Shown here: positions 1 to 11,216 of the stretch, piece after piece
Layout: each line of letters opens with the position of its first letter
How positions within the stretch are numbered: position 1 is the first letter of the stretch
Assembly (NCBI GenBank): GCA_029204225.1
Contig: CM055095.1
Span: 58,550,865 to 58,614,864 of the forward strand
Reading direction: 5' to 3'
From: Diphasiastrum complanatum
Lineage: Eukaryota > Streptophyta > Lycopodiopsida > Lycopodiales > Lycopodiaceae
Length of the DNA: 64,000 nucleotides
Notes under the pieces: generated by a model
Told to the model about the DNA's origin: nothing
Databases searched by the model: none
The model's input: only the letters and a program-made list of their open reading frames with translations
Position numbers and translations under genes: made by a program

Positions 1-420
1 ACACCAGGCATTTAGAAACTTGATCTTCAACCAGATTTCTGACAATATTCCGTGTATGCAAATATTCACCTTCAGCCACCTCATGACAATGTGACCCTAA
101 ATGAATTGTGAGCCTTGTATACCAAACATCATGTGATATAACATAATATATTTTGGCAAGACAAGACCCAACACATGTTGGTCTAAAACTACAATGATAA
201 CACAAAAATCCACCATGTTGTTTCTGCATAATACCAAGAGGACAACGCACGCTCAATCTTCCCCTCCATTTGGTTCTATTTGCACTCCAAAAGATTGTAA
301 ATTGCTGCACAATCTGTTCTCACATATAAAAGAGCCTCCACAATACGACTTTCGAACATCACCAGCAAAACTAGAAATAGTGGTTGTCACATAACGTACC
401 CAAGGGTGGCCATCCTTGCT
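1..420. other. No recognisable gene
   Basis: I see no coding signal, LTR or simple repeat here. The short open frame at 194-394 (+) has no recognisable motif and is probably chance. Confidence 0.5.
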
Positions 421-1024
421 CTATTCCATTCCCTCCATTGAACTATGTTTTTTAGAAATGTTCAATTCATAGATGACATCACCATATATGCCCGGAAGCT
501 CATCCACAATGAAAATACTTTTCACTCCATTAACAAGCTTTTGTAATTTGTTGTTGATGGGAAGACTATTGATCAAGTCAAATACATGCATTGTGTTTGA
601 TACCTGAGTGGTTGTACTGGGAGGTTTTTGTGCAACGACTTGCATCCCAATGTGGATTGGGAGATGTGTCATGATCCAAATCCATTATAACCATTGCATC
701 TTGATCTGTGTGATTGGAGGTGCCAATACTCGATTCAAGTTGTATAGAAATGTTTTTGCTTAGACTATGTTCCACAACGAAAAAATTTGTAGCATAATGT
801 CCAGATGTTCCACAAGGAATCAAAATGGGAGCATTGGCAGATATTTGCGAGATTGAGATTGAATGATAAGCCCAAAAGTTTTGATTTGCCAGCGATAAAT
901 GTGTGTTGATCACATCCTCCGGAATCCTTGTGCTATCTCCATCCTCTCCCTCATAGAAAAATTTTGAGTCATGAAACTTGATCTTTATGGTTGCCATGAA
1001 ACCTTGAATTTGGAAGCTGTTCAA
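421..1024 (-). pseudogene. Unrecognised coding remnant with a frame break
   Basis: Two overlapping minus-strand open frames look like one decayed coding sequence. The upstream part (578-1024) begins with a frame reading MATIKIKFHDSKFFYEGEDG. The downstream part (421-672) reads through VFDLINSLPINNKLQKLVNG and ends at a stop near 421. The protein-like composition moves from one frame to the other between about 600 and 670, so a single indel there would join them into roughly 190 residues. I do not recognise the family. The lysine-rich, transposase-like start could fit a MULE-type N-terminus, but no catalytic motif is visible. It may equally be a remnant of a host gene. Confidence 0.3.
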
Positions 1025-2637
1025 TGAAACTCGGGAGAGAAAAAGTAGTCCAAAGAGGGAGAATTCTACACCAAGGAATGCTTACATGTAAATGTTCAAC
1101 TTCATAGAATGTGTAGTGGTATGTTAAAGATGTTGAGTTGAAATTGATAACGTTAATTAGGAGAATTAATACTAATAATGGCTTACACGAACCACAATCT
1201 TCAATAAGTAGCCACTAGATCTTAAGCCTCAACCTATGCTATCTCTATCATCTTAGTCCAAACCAAATCTTAGCTCACGAAAAATCGACAAATAAAAACA
1301 CCAAGTGATACGTTTGACATTTCACTTCTTTCTTTTATTTTTGTAGGTAAGGGACCATAGAAGTTTGGCTAGACTAAGGGACCATGTAAGTTTGAACATG
1401 TTGTAGGTTTAGGAAGTTTTAGTGGCTTTAAGGCTAAGTGTGCAAAGTTCAATCTACATTTATGAGATTTGAGATCTGAGTCAAGTAGTAGGTTGATGTG
1501 ACATTGTAGCTATATTTTTTTGATGGATGGTTTTTTCCATGTATAAATATTGATGGAAGAGAGAACTTAAGGATCATAAATCAGACCAACAATTTATTAT
1601 TGGCTAATTTGAAAAAACACCTATTTTATTGTTTTTTCAGAGGTAAATGTTTTTCCATGACCACTGAACTACATGTTGCTCCAAGCTTAAAAGTTAACCT
1701 AGAAGAATTCAAGGTAAAATTTTTTTTTTGGAAAAGCTCAATAACACTATCACATATTCACAACTATACATATGTCGTGACACTCAGTACTAGCCGCTAT
1801 CTTTAGGCAGTGATTGCTTGCAGTGGGATATCTTCCTATTAAATTTCACGACTTTTTATGTCTGCCACACTGACCGTTAGAGCTGGCATGCATTATGAAT
1901 TAAACCCAGTGTCATTTCCTACTGTTTTCCATCTAGTTGTTATTCCACATACAAAGAGAAAGAGTTGTTATTCAATAGTACAGAGAGACTGAGAACGCGA
2001 GAGATAGAAAAACAATAGTGAGAGAGTGAGCACTTTTTCTTGAGACTAGTGTGCGGTACGTATGCTAGGTGTGTTTGTGTTTGTGTGTAAATGTGAGAAG
2101 ATGAATGAGTGAATGAATTAGAATGTTAATAATGCATGAGAGAGAGAGAGAGAGAGAGAGAGAGTGAGTGAGAGAGAACGATAGAAAGGCAGGTAAACCA
2201 AAGCAAGGCAGAGAGAGCAAGAGAGCAAGGAAGATTTAGCCAGCAATAGAGCAAGATCCAACCATTTGATGGTATGCAACCTGTCAGTATTTTCGCTATG
2301 ATCTGTGGGCTGCCATTGCAAAAAATTTGCCCTGGCCAGTGCCCCACAGACAAATCATACTCACTCATAACAAGGCCTCGAGAAGTAAAAATGTGTCAGT
2401 TTCAGCTTTCAGAGGTAGTACATTGACGAGCCATATCAAACTCAACATGATGTAGCCCTTTCTCCATGATCCATCTGTTTTTAAACTTCAATCCTCTATT
2501 TTTTAACATTTTTAAACTTCAATCCTCCGTTTTTGAACAAGCTCTATAGTCCATCCTAAGATGCTATATATAAATAAGTTCCAATGATGTAAATTTTGCA
2601 AAATGATTAAATGTATTCGTCTTGAATTTTTTTGCAG
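1025..2637. other. Non-coding stretch, AT-rich
   Basis: No supported gene. It is AT-rich with many stops in all frames and holds a GA microsatellite at 2138-2164. The end of this stretch looks like an intron 3' end (a T-run followed by TTTGCAG just before 2638). Confidence 0.45.
2138..2164. repeat. (GA)n microsatellite
   Basis: An uninterrupted run of about 13 GA dinucleotides, followed by an imperfect GAGT/GA tail to about 2176. Confidence 0.95.
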
Positions 2638-3338
2638 AATGGTTTTGACAAGGTCCATGTACAGGAGAGTTGAGGCTAAGTCACAACGCTTTTCAAGTGG
2701 CTTAGAAGATATTTAAATGTCTACTGATAGAGAAAACGTCCCAGTTGTGGGTCTGGAAGATATCATGATGGACAAGACACAAGAGGAAGATGAGCTATCT
2801 ATTCAGTTTTTGTGTTTTGCAGACTGACTTGCATGAGGATGTAAACTTGGATGACCCTGAAGATGATGGGAAAAAGAAAAAAGGTAAGTCTCAAGACGAT
2901 GAGATTTTTGTCATTCCACAGAACTTTCATGTGGAGATGCTTTCGGCCACCATGAGACGTTTGAGGATGGTAAGAAATATTCTTCCTCTAGCTATTCCTC
3001 TGTGTAGAGTTTACATCTATGAGAGTGTTTGTCAGGTTGGACCATTAAAAAAAGTTCTTAAGACTACTTTTAGAATGGATGGTTACCTTGAAGAAAAGGG
3101 AGCCTTTGTGTTGTCTTTGTAAGGAGTAGGTGGCATATATGTGATACTTAATGATGAGATTAAAGCCACATGGGACTCAATATGGACGAAAGTGAATGAC
3201 TCCTTTGAGAGAGAACTTGCCAACAATGAAGATTGGGCTGACCTTTATGGAAAGATGTTCTTGTGCTGGGACGAGAATCATAGAGCAAAGGCATGGATTG
3301 AAGAGATTGCCGATTCATTTTGTTTTTATAGAGAGAAA
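2638..3338 (+). pseudogene. Unrecognised exon-like gene remnant with a WDENHR motif, cut by a copia LTR
   Basis: Several coding-like blocks follow one another on the plus strand. One starts at the ATG at 2639 (MVLTRSMYRRVEAKSQRF). An acidic and lysine-rich block is preceded by a TTTTGCAG acceptor-like site near 2820. The blocks at 2830-3122 and 3141-3338 include FLCWDENHRAKAW. Stops at about 2716 and 3120 separate the blocks, so either introns or mutations break it. The D-x-NHR motif resembles the D-G-N/H-HR motif of ParB/sulfiredoxin-fold proteins, but this is only a weak analogy. The coding signal ends where the copia LTR starts at 3339, so the insertion probably truncated it. Function unknown. 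Confidence 0.35.
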
Positions 3339-4066
3339 TGTGCAAAAAGTACAAAAAGGACCAAGATTGGATCTTAATTTGATCCTCAAGAAGGATTGGT
3401 TGTCAGATTACTTGATCTATCAATCTACTTGAGATTAAGATCAATCTAGATCCATTCTAGACACAAAATCCTAACAAGAACAATCATTAATTGAAGGTAG
3501 GTGTACTTTCTGGTTTCACACATGTGAAACATTGTCTGAGTACGGACTCCAACCTGAAAATCAAGTACACATTGATAGCACCTCAAAACAATCAAAACAA
3601 ATGTAGACAAATGGAGAGAATCACTCAAAATTGCTTCCAAAACCAAGATTCGTGTCTCACATTGATTATGGCCATTTGACACTTGGATCAAAACTTTTCA
3701 TTTTGGGCATTTCTAGCCTATTTTCCTACTATATGGAGATCTTCATGGAAATCTTCTAGAAGCAAAAACTCGCCTACTTCAGTTATTTCCACACGTGTGA
3801 GCTGTCCTCTACACATGGGATGTGACACCTATTCAAAATATTTGGCTCATGCAATCATTAGATTGGTGCCATGTGTCATATCTCTAGAAAACTAGTTTCT
3901 GGCCTTTTTAGCCACTAGAACTTGAATTAAATCATATGTACAACATATATGATTATGGTACATAAAAAGTACACTATTTTCACACGTGGGAACAGACTCC
4001 ACACATGTTTGTCTATTTTATATACAAGATTTTTGGCCTCTACCAAGCTTATTTTTGCATTTTTCA
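3339..4066 (-). repeat. LTR of minus-strand copia element P1 (3' LTR)
   Basis: The sequence starts TGTGCAAAAAG and ends GCATTTTTCA, so it has TG...CA termini. It matches the reverse complement of 8803-9365 along its whole length, apart from about 150 extra bases at roughly 3605-3757 that the other copy lacks. On the minus strand a purine-rich tract (GAGGAGGAGTG) lies directly before it, as expected for a 3' LTR following the pol remnant at 4084-5602. It contains variants of the TTTCACACGTGTGAAA palindrome described in the findings. Confidence 0.85.
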
Positions 4067-4083
4067 CACTCCTCCTCAAAAAT

Positions 4084-5602
4084 CTAGCTTGGTAGATCTA
4101 GCATAGATCTATCTATAACTCCAAGTGCCAATCTTAATTTTATAAATGCATCTTTAGGCAATGCCTTGGTGAGTATATCAGCAATGCAATCTAATGATGA
4201 AACATGAATAAGCTTGATCTCCTTTGCTTGCACTTTCTCCCTCACGAAATGATGTGCAATCTTGATGTGCTTTGTTTGAGCATGGAAGACTGGATTGTTT
4301 GCAAGTTGTTGAGCTGCTTGATTATCACAATATATGCATGGAATGTCTTCATCCTTGATCACATGTAGCTCCTCCAAAAACCTTTTAAGCCAAAGAACCT
4401 CCTTTTTTGTTGTTGTCATAACTTTATATTCGGATTCTGTTGATGAAAGAGAGATGGTATCTTGCTTTTCGGAAAGCCAAGATATAGCTCTTCCACATAA
4501 GAATGTAGCAAATGCACTTATGGATCTTCTATCCATCTTGTCACCTGCAAAAATTGAGTCTGAATATGCTCTCAACAGTACAATGATGGTTCATAAGAAC
4601 TTACAACAAATCCAATGAAAATAAGATAGGAATGCAACCTAGAGTACCATGCTCTTGGTGCTTGCTTGTGTCCATAAAGACTCTTCTTCAAGAGACACAC
4701 CTTGTCTTCTTCTCCGTCTTTGATGAAGCCCTTGGTTTGGCACATGTAGATTTCCTCTTCCAAGAATCCATTCAAGAAAGCATTTGTCACATCAAGTTGG
4801 AAGAGCTCCCATTTGAAAGAAGTTGCAAGACATATGACTAACCTAATGGTCACAAGCTTTGCAACATATCCTATTACAATTGCAGAGTCTTCTCCACCAA
4901 AGTTACTTCCAACTGGACAAATGAATTTAGAGATCAGAGAACAAAATGACCCTCCACTTGAACAATGATACTCAAGTTGAGCGGTTCATATATTATCAAT
5001 CAAGATGTGTACAAAAAATAATATGACATAATACAAAATTACACTGTTCAAATTCTATGGACCTTCAATTTTGATGGGTGTTCCTATGTCTTTGTATTTT
5101 ATATGCTCTTCTTGCCTTGCTCTTCCCTGCACAAGAGAAATTGTTTAAGTTCATTTATCTTGTAAAATTGATTAACTAAAAAATAGAAAAAATGAAAATT
5201 TTCATATGGCATAAAATAGCTTGACATCATTCAATCGAAGTTTGATTTTCCATTAATGCATCAAACTCTACTTGCATAGCTTTCCTCCAATATTGAGACT
5301 TATTTGCTTCCTCAAAACTAGTTGGTTCTTCAAGCATAGTAGTCAAGAAAGTATAAGAGTTAAGTAGTTGAGAATCTTCCATTTGCTCCCCTTTGTCACT
5401 ATAAGTGAGCCTTGATGGCTCAATCCTTGTCCTTGTTGATCTTCTTGGCACCCTTGGAATTGGAGTAGGTTCCACTTGGTCTTCATCTTCATGAAGCTCC
5501 TCCTCGGCCGTAGCACGATCTTTGACAAGTTGAGTGTTGTTGAAAGTCACCTTTCCTTTGGCTTGGAGAGATTCATCAAAAAGTACATCTCTATTAAGCT
5601 AA
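4084..5602 (-). pseudogene. Ty1/copia pol remnant (P1): RT and RNase H, RT core deleted
   Basis: Read on the minus strand, the order is typical of copia. It starts with the linker before RT ([17 protein letters not shown], then a PRRSTRTR segment, about 5227-5600). The RT follows ([20 protein letters not shown] and [20 protein letters not shown], 4572-4853). RNase H ends it (SLSSTESEYK, CDNQAAQQLANNPVFHAQTK, ADILTKALPK, 4084-4575). Between PSLYC and [18 protein letters not shown] about 200 residues of the usual copia RT are missing, including the catalytic YVDD box. Stops and frame changes lie between 4853 and 5227. Gag, protease and integrase are absent, and the plus-strand element P3 abuts it at about 5602. 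It cannot make a working polymerase. Confidence 0.85.
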
Positions 5603-6834
5603 AGCTCAATATGGATGGAACTGTAAGCAAACACAAGGCAAGGTTAGTTGCCAAAGGATATGCTCAAGAAAAGGGCATAGATTTTGAAGAAACTTTTGCA
5701 CTCGTGGCCAAGATGATCACAATAAGATTACTTCTTGCACTTGCTTCAAATTTTGGTTGAATGCTCTTTCAAATGGATGTTTCTAATGCATTCTTAAATG
5801 GCTATTTGGAAGAAGACATCTTCATGGAGAAGCCCCAAGGCTTCATCAAGCTCGAGATGGAAGGTAAAGTATGTCATCTTCAAAGGAGCTTATATGGTTT
5901 GAAGCAAGCATCAAGATCTTGGAATTCAAGACTTCATGATTTCTTAGTTTTTAGTGGTGATAACATTGATGGTATTGAGAAAACCAAGAAAAATCTATCA
6001 CTAGAATTTAAGATGGTAGATCTTGGTCAACTTCACTTTATATTGACATAGAAGTACTTAGAGGTTCAGATTTCATCTTCATTAGTCAAACTAAGTTTGC
6101 TCAAAGTTTTCTCAATAGATTCAAGATGCAAGATGCAAGCATGTAGAAACACCAATGGAGCAAGATGTAAAAGTGCTCAATAAAAGTGATAAAGCATCTT
6201 TTATGGACATCACTCTTTATAGGCAACTTATAGGCTCCTTAATGTGGATCACCATAACTAGGCCTGATCTATGCTTTAGTGTGTGTAGGCTAAGTTAATA
6301 TATGCAAGATCCAAAAGTGATACATTGGAAAAATGCTAAAAGGACATCTCGGGTACTCTAGATCATGGAATTCTCTATAGAGGAGATGTCATTGACTTGC
6401 ATGCCTTTAGTGACTCGGATTTTGCAGGTGAAAAAAGAAATAGGAAGTCCACAAGTGCCTATGCAACATTCATTGGTGGAGGAGTAGTTTCTTGATTGTC
6501 AAAGAAACAAGAAATCATCTCACTTTCTTCAACCGAAGCCGAGTATAAAGCTCTCACCACTACAACAAAGGAGCTATTATGGATCAAGAGGCTACTTATG
6601 GAGCTGAAAGTCATGAGTTTAGATGTTGTTCCAACTCTTTACAATGACAACATTTCAGCCCAACACCTGGCAACCAATCCAATCTTCCATGCAAGGTCAA
6701 AACACATTGAGATCTCTCATCATGTTGTGAGAGAGAAGGTGCAATCAAAGGAGATATCTTTGGAGCATGTGGCATTGCTGATATCCTCACTAAACCACTT
6801 CAAAGAGCTGCATTTGTGAAGTTAAGATCAGCCC
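5603..6834 (+). pseudogene. Ty1/copia RT-RNase H remnant (P3), YVDD block missing
   Basis: Copia RT begins inside the domain ([19 protein letters not shown]) and runs through QMDVSNAFLNGYLEEDIFM and SLYGLKQASRSW. It ends with RNase H at 6496-6834 (SLSSTEAEYKA and the FHARSKHIEISHHVVREK segment). A TGA stands where copia RT has Trp before MLFQMDV (about 5758). The chain then jumps from RLHDFLVFSG to DNIDGIEKTKKNLSLEF, so about 25-40 residues containing the YVDD catalytic box are gone. More stops lie between 6051 and 6496. It faces P1 head to head, with the junction at about 5602. Confidence 0.8.
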
Positions 6835-6885
6835 TAGGGTTGATAAGCAAGTCTATGTTATCTTCAAACTAGTTGTGAGGAGGAG

Positions 6886-7550
6886 TGTAAATTTACACAA
6901 GCTAGTTTGCACAATTACCGTTGTCAATGACTTTGAGGCCATGCTGTGGGATGTCACACGTTCCAAAAGCATAGGATACCTTATTCTAAGTCAAATCATT
7001 AACCTAGATTTGTAATGGTACCTTTGGGATATGTCCAAAGAGTGCATAGATAGGGTAGAGAAAAAGTAGGAGCTAGAAATAGCATTTTTCTCATTGTTTT
7101 TGGATCTCAAGGCATTGACCCTAAATAGGGTGGATTGAGTGGATATTTAGATTAGATGTTAGGGTTAGGTTATTATGAATACATAGAGCCCTAATATGCT
7201 CAAATCCGAGCTCTACATGTATAAATATGTGATGGGATTTCCATCCAATTATGGGCAAAATCGGGATTTCCCTTCTTGACTAGTTTGAGTCTATGATTTG
7301 ATTGATGAATGCTTTTGGCATATGGTTTTTTGTGATGATTGAATGAGTTTGGAGTTGCAGGTACAGTACACAGGCGGCAGCAGGCCGTACTTTCACACGT
7401 GTGAAGAGTTTTGGAGCTAATTCATGGAGTTCAAGCCAAAATAAGCTAGGAATCAAGGCATTGTTAGTAATCTAGCTTCTAGATCTTGAGTAGGTGCTTT
7501 CTTCATCATTTCTAGGATCAAATGGGATTATTTTGCTGTATTTTTTTTAT
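6886..7550 (+). repeat. Probable 3' LTR of copia P3
   Basis: It starts TGTAAATTTACACAAGC directly after a polypurine tract (GAGGAGGAG) and the RNase H remnant, which is the expected place of a 3' LTR. It contains a perfect 14-base palindrome TTCACACGTGTGAA at 7392-7405. The right end is not sharp. I place it near 7550, where a different, minus-strand element starts. Confidence 0.5.
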
Positions 7551-7599
7551 CAAATATTCAACTGAGTAACCTTGAAGTTCAATATGTCGGACGAGTCAG

Positions 7600-8549
7600 A
7601 CAAGTTGGCTACATGGGCTTTGCCTTTTCCCTTGAGGTCGATAAACTGATCTTCGATGAAGATGACATCTCGACTAGCGAATATCTTCGACTCGATAGAT
7701 CAAAAAACTTGTAGGCTTGATCTGAAGTAGTGCAATTGTTGAAAATACATTTGATACTCTGGAAGTCGAGCTTCTTCCTGAGATCATGAGGAATCTGCGC
7801 ATAAGCAATACATCCAAAAACTTGTAAATTTAATAAATAAGGTTTGGTACCTATCCAAACTTCGAATGGTGTTTTGTCTGAGAGACCTTTAGTAGGACAT
7901 TTGTTCTGAATATAAGCTGATGTTGAAACAGCTTTAGCCCATAAGGACTTTGGAAGTGACGCATGTGATAACATGCACTTTGCCGATTTGACTAAGGTTA
8001 TGTTCTTTCTCTCAATAAGACCATTTGACTGAGGCGAATAGGAGATAATATATTGTTGCTCAATGCCGTTGTTAAGGCAGTATTCCTTGAATTCGGTGGA
8101 GGTGTATTATCCCCCATTGTCGGACCTCAATGCTTTGATTCATTTACCAGTTTGATTTTCTGCATGCTCTTTGAAATTGTTTGAACTTGATGAAAGCCTC
8201 TGATTTCTGCTTAATGAAGTAAACAGTTGTTTCTTCAAGAGAATTCATCAATATAAGTAATAAAGTACTTTGCATCTAGCAATGACGGATTTTGCATAGG
8301 TCCACATATATCTGAATGAACAACATCTAACAGACCTTTTGTTGCATGCCTATGACTCGATCTAAAAGGAATCCTAGTTTGTTTTCCAAGGATGCAGCTA
8401 TGGCAGACAGGGAGATCGACTCTACCAGAAGGATAGTTGAGGTCAAGTGCTAGGGATTGTCTGGACATGTACGATACAGATGAATGATTTAGGTGTCCTA
8501 AGAGATGATGCCATAGTAATGCTTTATTGACAAGAATAGAGGTTTTCAA
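7600..8549 (-). pseudogene. Ty1/copia integrase remnant (element C)
   Basis: On the minus strand this begins with the GAG-pre-integrase zinc region (LLWHHLLGHLNHSSVSYMSR, then C-H-S-C-I-L-G-K) and the first integrase Asp in VVHSDICGPM. The second Asp (RSDNGG) and the Glu (NGLIERKN) follow in broken frames at about 7990-8130. The C-terminal integrase part is at 7609-7974 (LPKSLWAKAVSTSAYIQNKC, VFGCIAYAQIP, KLDFQSIKCIF). At least two stops lie between the two main blocks. No RT, gag or LTR can be assigned to it. It is a different family from P1 and P3. Confidence 0.8.
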
Positions 8550-8802
8550 GGCTTAACTAGAATAAGAATAACAATCATTCAATCTACAAGTAGACACACA
8601 TTCATGGCAAGGCAATATCAAACATTAATAAATTCAGGAAACCTTAACACAGATTGAATAGAAAACAAGGAACATACATGGCTAGCTAAAAAAAGGAACT
8701 ACATAACATTACTTGTTGATTCTATTTAATGTTGTCAACAATGGCATGGAATCAGAAGGTGAAATGTGTATAAATGTGGCCTTCACTTAACTATGTTTCT
8801 TG
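8550..8802. other. Spacer without recognisable content
   Basis: AT-rich sequence between the copia C remnant and the LTR of P2. I see no gene. Confidence 0.5.
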
Positions 8803-9365
8803 TGAAAAATGCAAAAATAAGCTTGGTAGAGGCCAAAAATCTTGTATATAGGATAGACACACATGTGTGGAGCCTGTTCCCACGTGTGAAACTAGTGTAC
8901 TTCTCATGTACCGTAATCATATATGTTGTACATATGATATAATTCAAGTTCTCGTGGCTAAAATGGTCAAAAACTAGTTTTCTAGATATATGACACATGG
9001 CACCAATCTAATGATTGCATGAGCCAAATATTTTGAATAGGTGTCACATCCCATGTGTAGAGGACAGCTCACACGTGTGGAAATAACTGAAGTAGACGAG
9101 TTTTTGCTTTGATTGTTTTGAGGTGCTATCAATGTGTATTTGATTTTCAGGTTGGAGTCCGTACTCAGATAGTGTTTCACACGTGTGAAACCAGAAAGTA
9201 CACCTACCTTCAATTAATGATTGTTCTTGTTAGGATTTTGTGTCTAGAATTGATCTAGATTGATCTTAATCTCAAGGAGATTGATAGATCAAGTAATCTG
9301 ACAACCAATCCCTCTTGAGGATCAGATTAGGATCCACTCTTGGTCCCTCTTGTACTTTTTGCACA
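8803..9365 (+). repeat. 5' LTR of plus-strand copia element P2
   Basis: It starts TGAAAAATGC and ends TTTTTGCACA, and is followed immediately by a tRNA-Met-type primer site. It is the same family as 3339-4066 in the opposite orientation, but shorter. It carries an 18-base perfect palindrome GTTTCACACGTGTGAAAC at 9174-9191 and further CACGTG or CACATG boxes at about 8860, 8880 and 9070. Confidence 0.9.
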
Positions 9366-9377
9366 TGGTATCAGAGC
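9366..9377 (+). other. Primer binding site (initiator tRNA-Met type)
   Basis: TGGTATCAGAGC directly after the LTR end. This is complementary to the 3' end of plant initiator Met-tRNA and is the standard copia minus-strand primer site. Confidence 0.9.
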
Positions 9378-9961
9378 CTAGTACAAGAGGTTTTGTTGAA
9401 ATTGATAGGGTTAATCCAAATCAAAACCAAAATTAGCAGTTTTTTGGAAACTAGTCAAATTATGTGTAGCGGGGATTTGATAGCTATCCTCAAAATTTTC
9501 GGTCCAGATCTTGTTGTGGGCTGTAGGAACCCTTTTCAAATGTGTGAGGCCGTACAGCTCCAGTTTTGACTGAGAAATTTCAAAAATTTGTAGAATTTGA
9601 CTCACATACCCAATTTGAGTGATTTTTGGTGCAAAATCAAGCATTTTTTTATAATGAATCTAATCCCTTGATTAGTTCTTGGATTAGATCAGCCAAAAAA
9701 TAAAATTGAAGCTTGAATTAGATGCACTAATTGATCTTCTCTGATTTTTTGAGTGTATGTTGAGGTTGAAGAGAGAAATTGCTAAAAATCATAGATTGAG
9801 TGATTTTGCAAGTTTGAGACTAGAATCTAAATTTCCATCATTCTATATTGGTTCATGAGTGATAGGATTGAGTCTATAAGCTTTCTAAATTTCTAGAAGA
9901 CTTTAGGTTTAGATCTCTTAGAGAAACCATAAGAGTTTTTAGTGCTTTTTCACATTCAAAA

Positions 9962-10430
9962 ATGGCATCAATGGGTGGTTTTTTGCTTGAAGCTAGTGAA
10001 AGCCTTACATCCACTAATTATGCTACTTGGATAGTTCAAATGGAGTCTTTGCTTGTACTTCATGATCTTTATGACATAGTACTTGAGGTGGAAGTATAAC
10101 CTCAAGGAGGAGTTGAATTGGCTAAGTACAAAAAGAGATGTAGAGTTGCATTACATTGCCTAAAGAATGAATGTAAGTAATGAACTTTTGAAAGAAATCT
10201 CATCTTGCACCACATCCAAAGAGGCATGGGATTCATTAAAAGCCATTTATGGATCCAAGAACACTTTAAGGATACTCATGCTTAGGAATCAAATCCTTCA
10301 AAGCATGAAAGGAAGTAGTGAAAGTGCCCAAAATTATGTCTTTAGGATAAAATCTTTAAATAAGGAGTTGTCTTCTATAGATGATAAAATCAAAGATGAT
10401 GAATTAGTTCAAATCATTTTGAATGGATAA
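9962..10430 (+). pseudogene. Copia gag remnant of P2
   Basis: After a leader of about 600 bases, the ATG at 9962 opens a UBN2-type copia gag (NYATWIVQMESLL, KEAWDSLKAIYGSKNTLRIL, QNYVFRIKSLNKELSSI). Stops interrupt it at about 10100 and 10167. The frame ends at a stop near 10430, without the zinc knuckle. It is joined there to a pol piece of another copia family (10423-11216). Protease, integrase and most of pol expected downstream of this gag are missing, so this is a chimeric remnant. Confidence 0.75.
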
Positions 10431-11216
10431 GAGGACGAAGGCGTATAGGTGCCTTGATCCTGTAATGAACAAGATTCACATAAGAAAAGATGTAATCTTT
10501 GATGAGCATAGGTATGAAGATGAAGACCATGCAGGTGATGAAAGCATCAAAAGACTTCCCACAATCTTAGAAGAAGAAGATGAAGAAGACGCTCCACAGG
10601 ATGTTGCACATGAAGATGAAGGTGAGTACGAGAGGACACCACCTATCCAAGAGCCTAGGGGAAGGTACTTGCCGATAGGAGCAACTAAGGAGAAACCGTT
10701 GGAAATAAGAGACATTACTTGGACACTCCTTGGGACACATACTCTTCATGAAGTGTATCACCCGAGTCTAAGATACCAAAATGGTACGAAAAGATCATGA
10801 AGGACGCAAAGCTAAATCAACCAGGATCTAGCACACAAGAAGAAGTGAGAAGATCAACGCGGGAAAGGAAGCCTCCCGATTGCTATCATGTGAACTATGC
10901 CCTAATGAGTGACATTTTGAAGTGTCGAGGGCCATCAACCTTTGATGAGGCAAAGGATCACAAAGACTGGGAAAGGGCAATGGAAGAGGAGATGGAGTCC
11001 ATCCACAAACGTGGGACGTGGGAGTTAGTTGATCTACCACTTGGAAAAAAACCCATTGACAACAAATGGGTGTTTAGAACAAAGTTTCATGTGGATGGCA
11101 CGATAGCAAAGCATAAGGCACGCCTAGTAGTGAAGGGCTGTGAGCAAAACAAAGGAATTGACTATGAAGAGACATTTGCTCTAGTGGCTAAGTGGACTAT
11201 GCTACATGAGATTTAA
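10423..11216 (+). pseudogene. Copia integrase-RT linker and RT start, same family as copia B
   Basis: It reads from the integrase C-terminal end (RTKAYRCLDPVMNKI) through an acidic linker (EEEDEEDAPQD). The pre-RT motif RRSTRERKPPDCYHVNYAL follows, and the sequence ends in the first part of RT ([34 protein letters not shown]). It closely matches the minus-strand copia B at 15808-16620. One frame change occurs at about 10797. RT stops after VAKWTML and the sequence becomes unrelated at about 11216. Confidence 0.8.

Noticed and set aside
9366-9377. tRNA-like sequences at TGGTATCAGAGC sites
   Set aside because: They are primer binding sites next to LTRs; no tRNA cloverleaf surrounds them.
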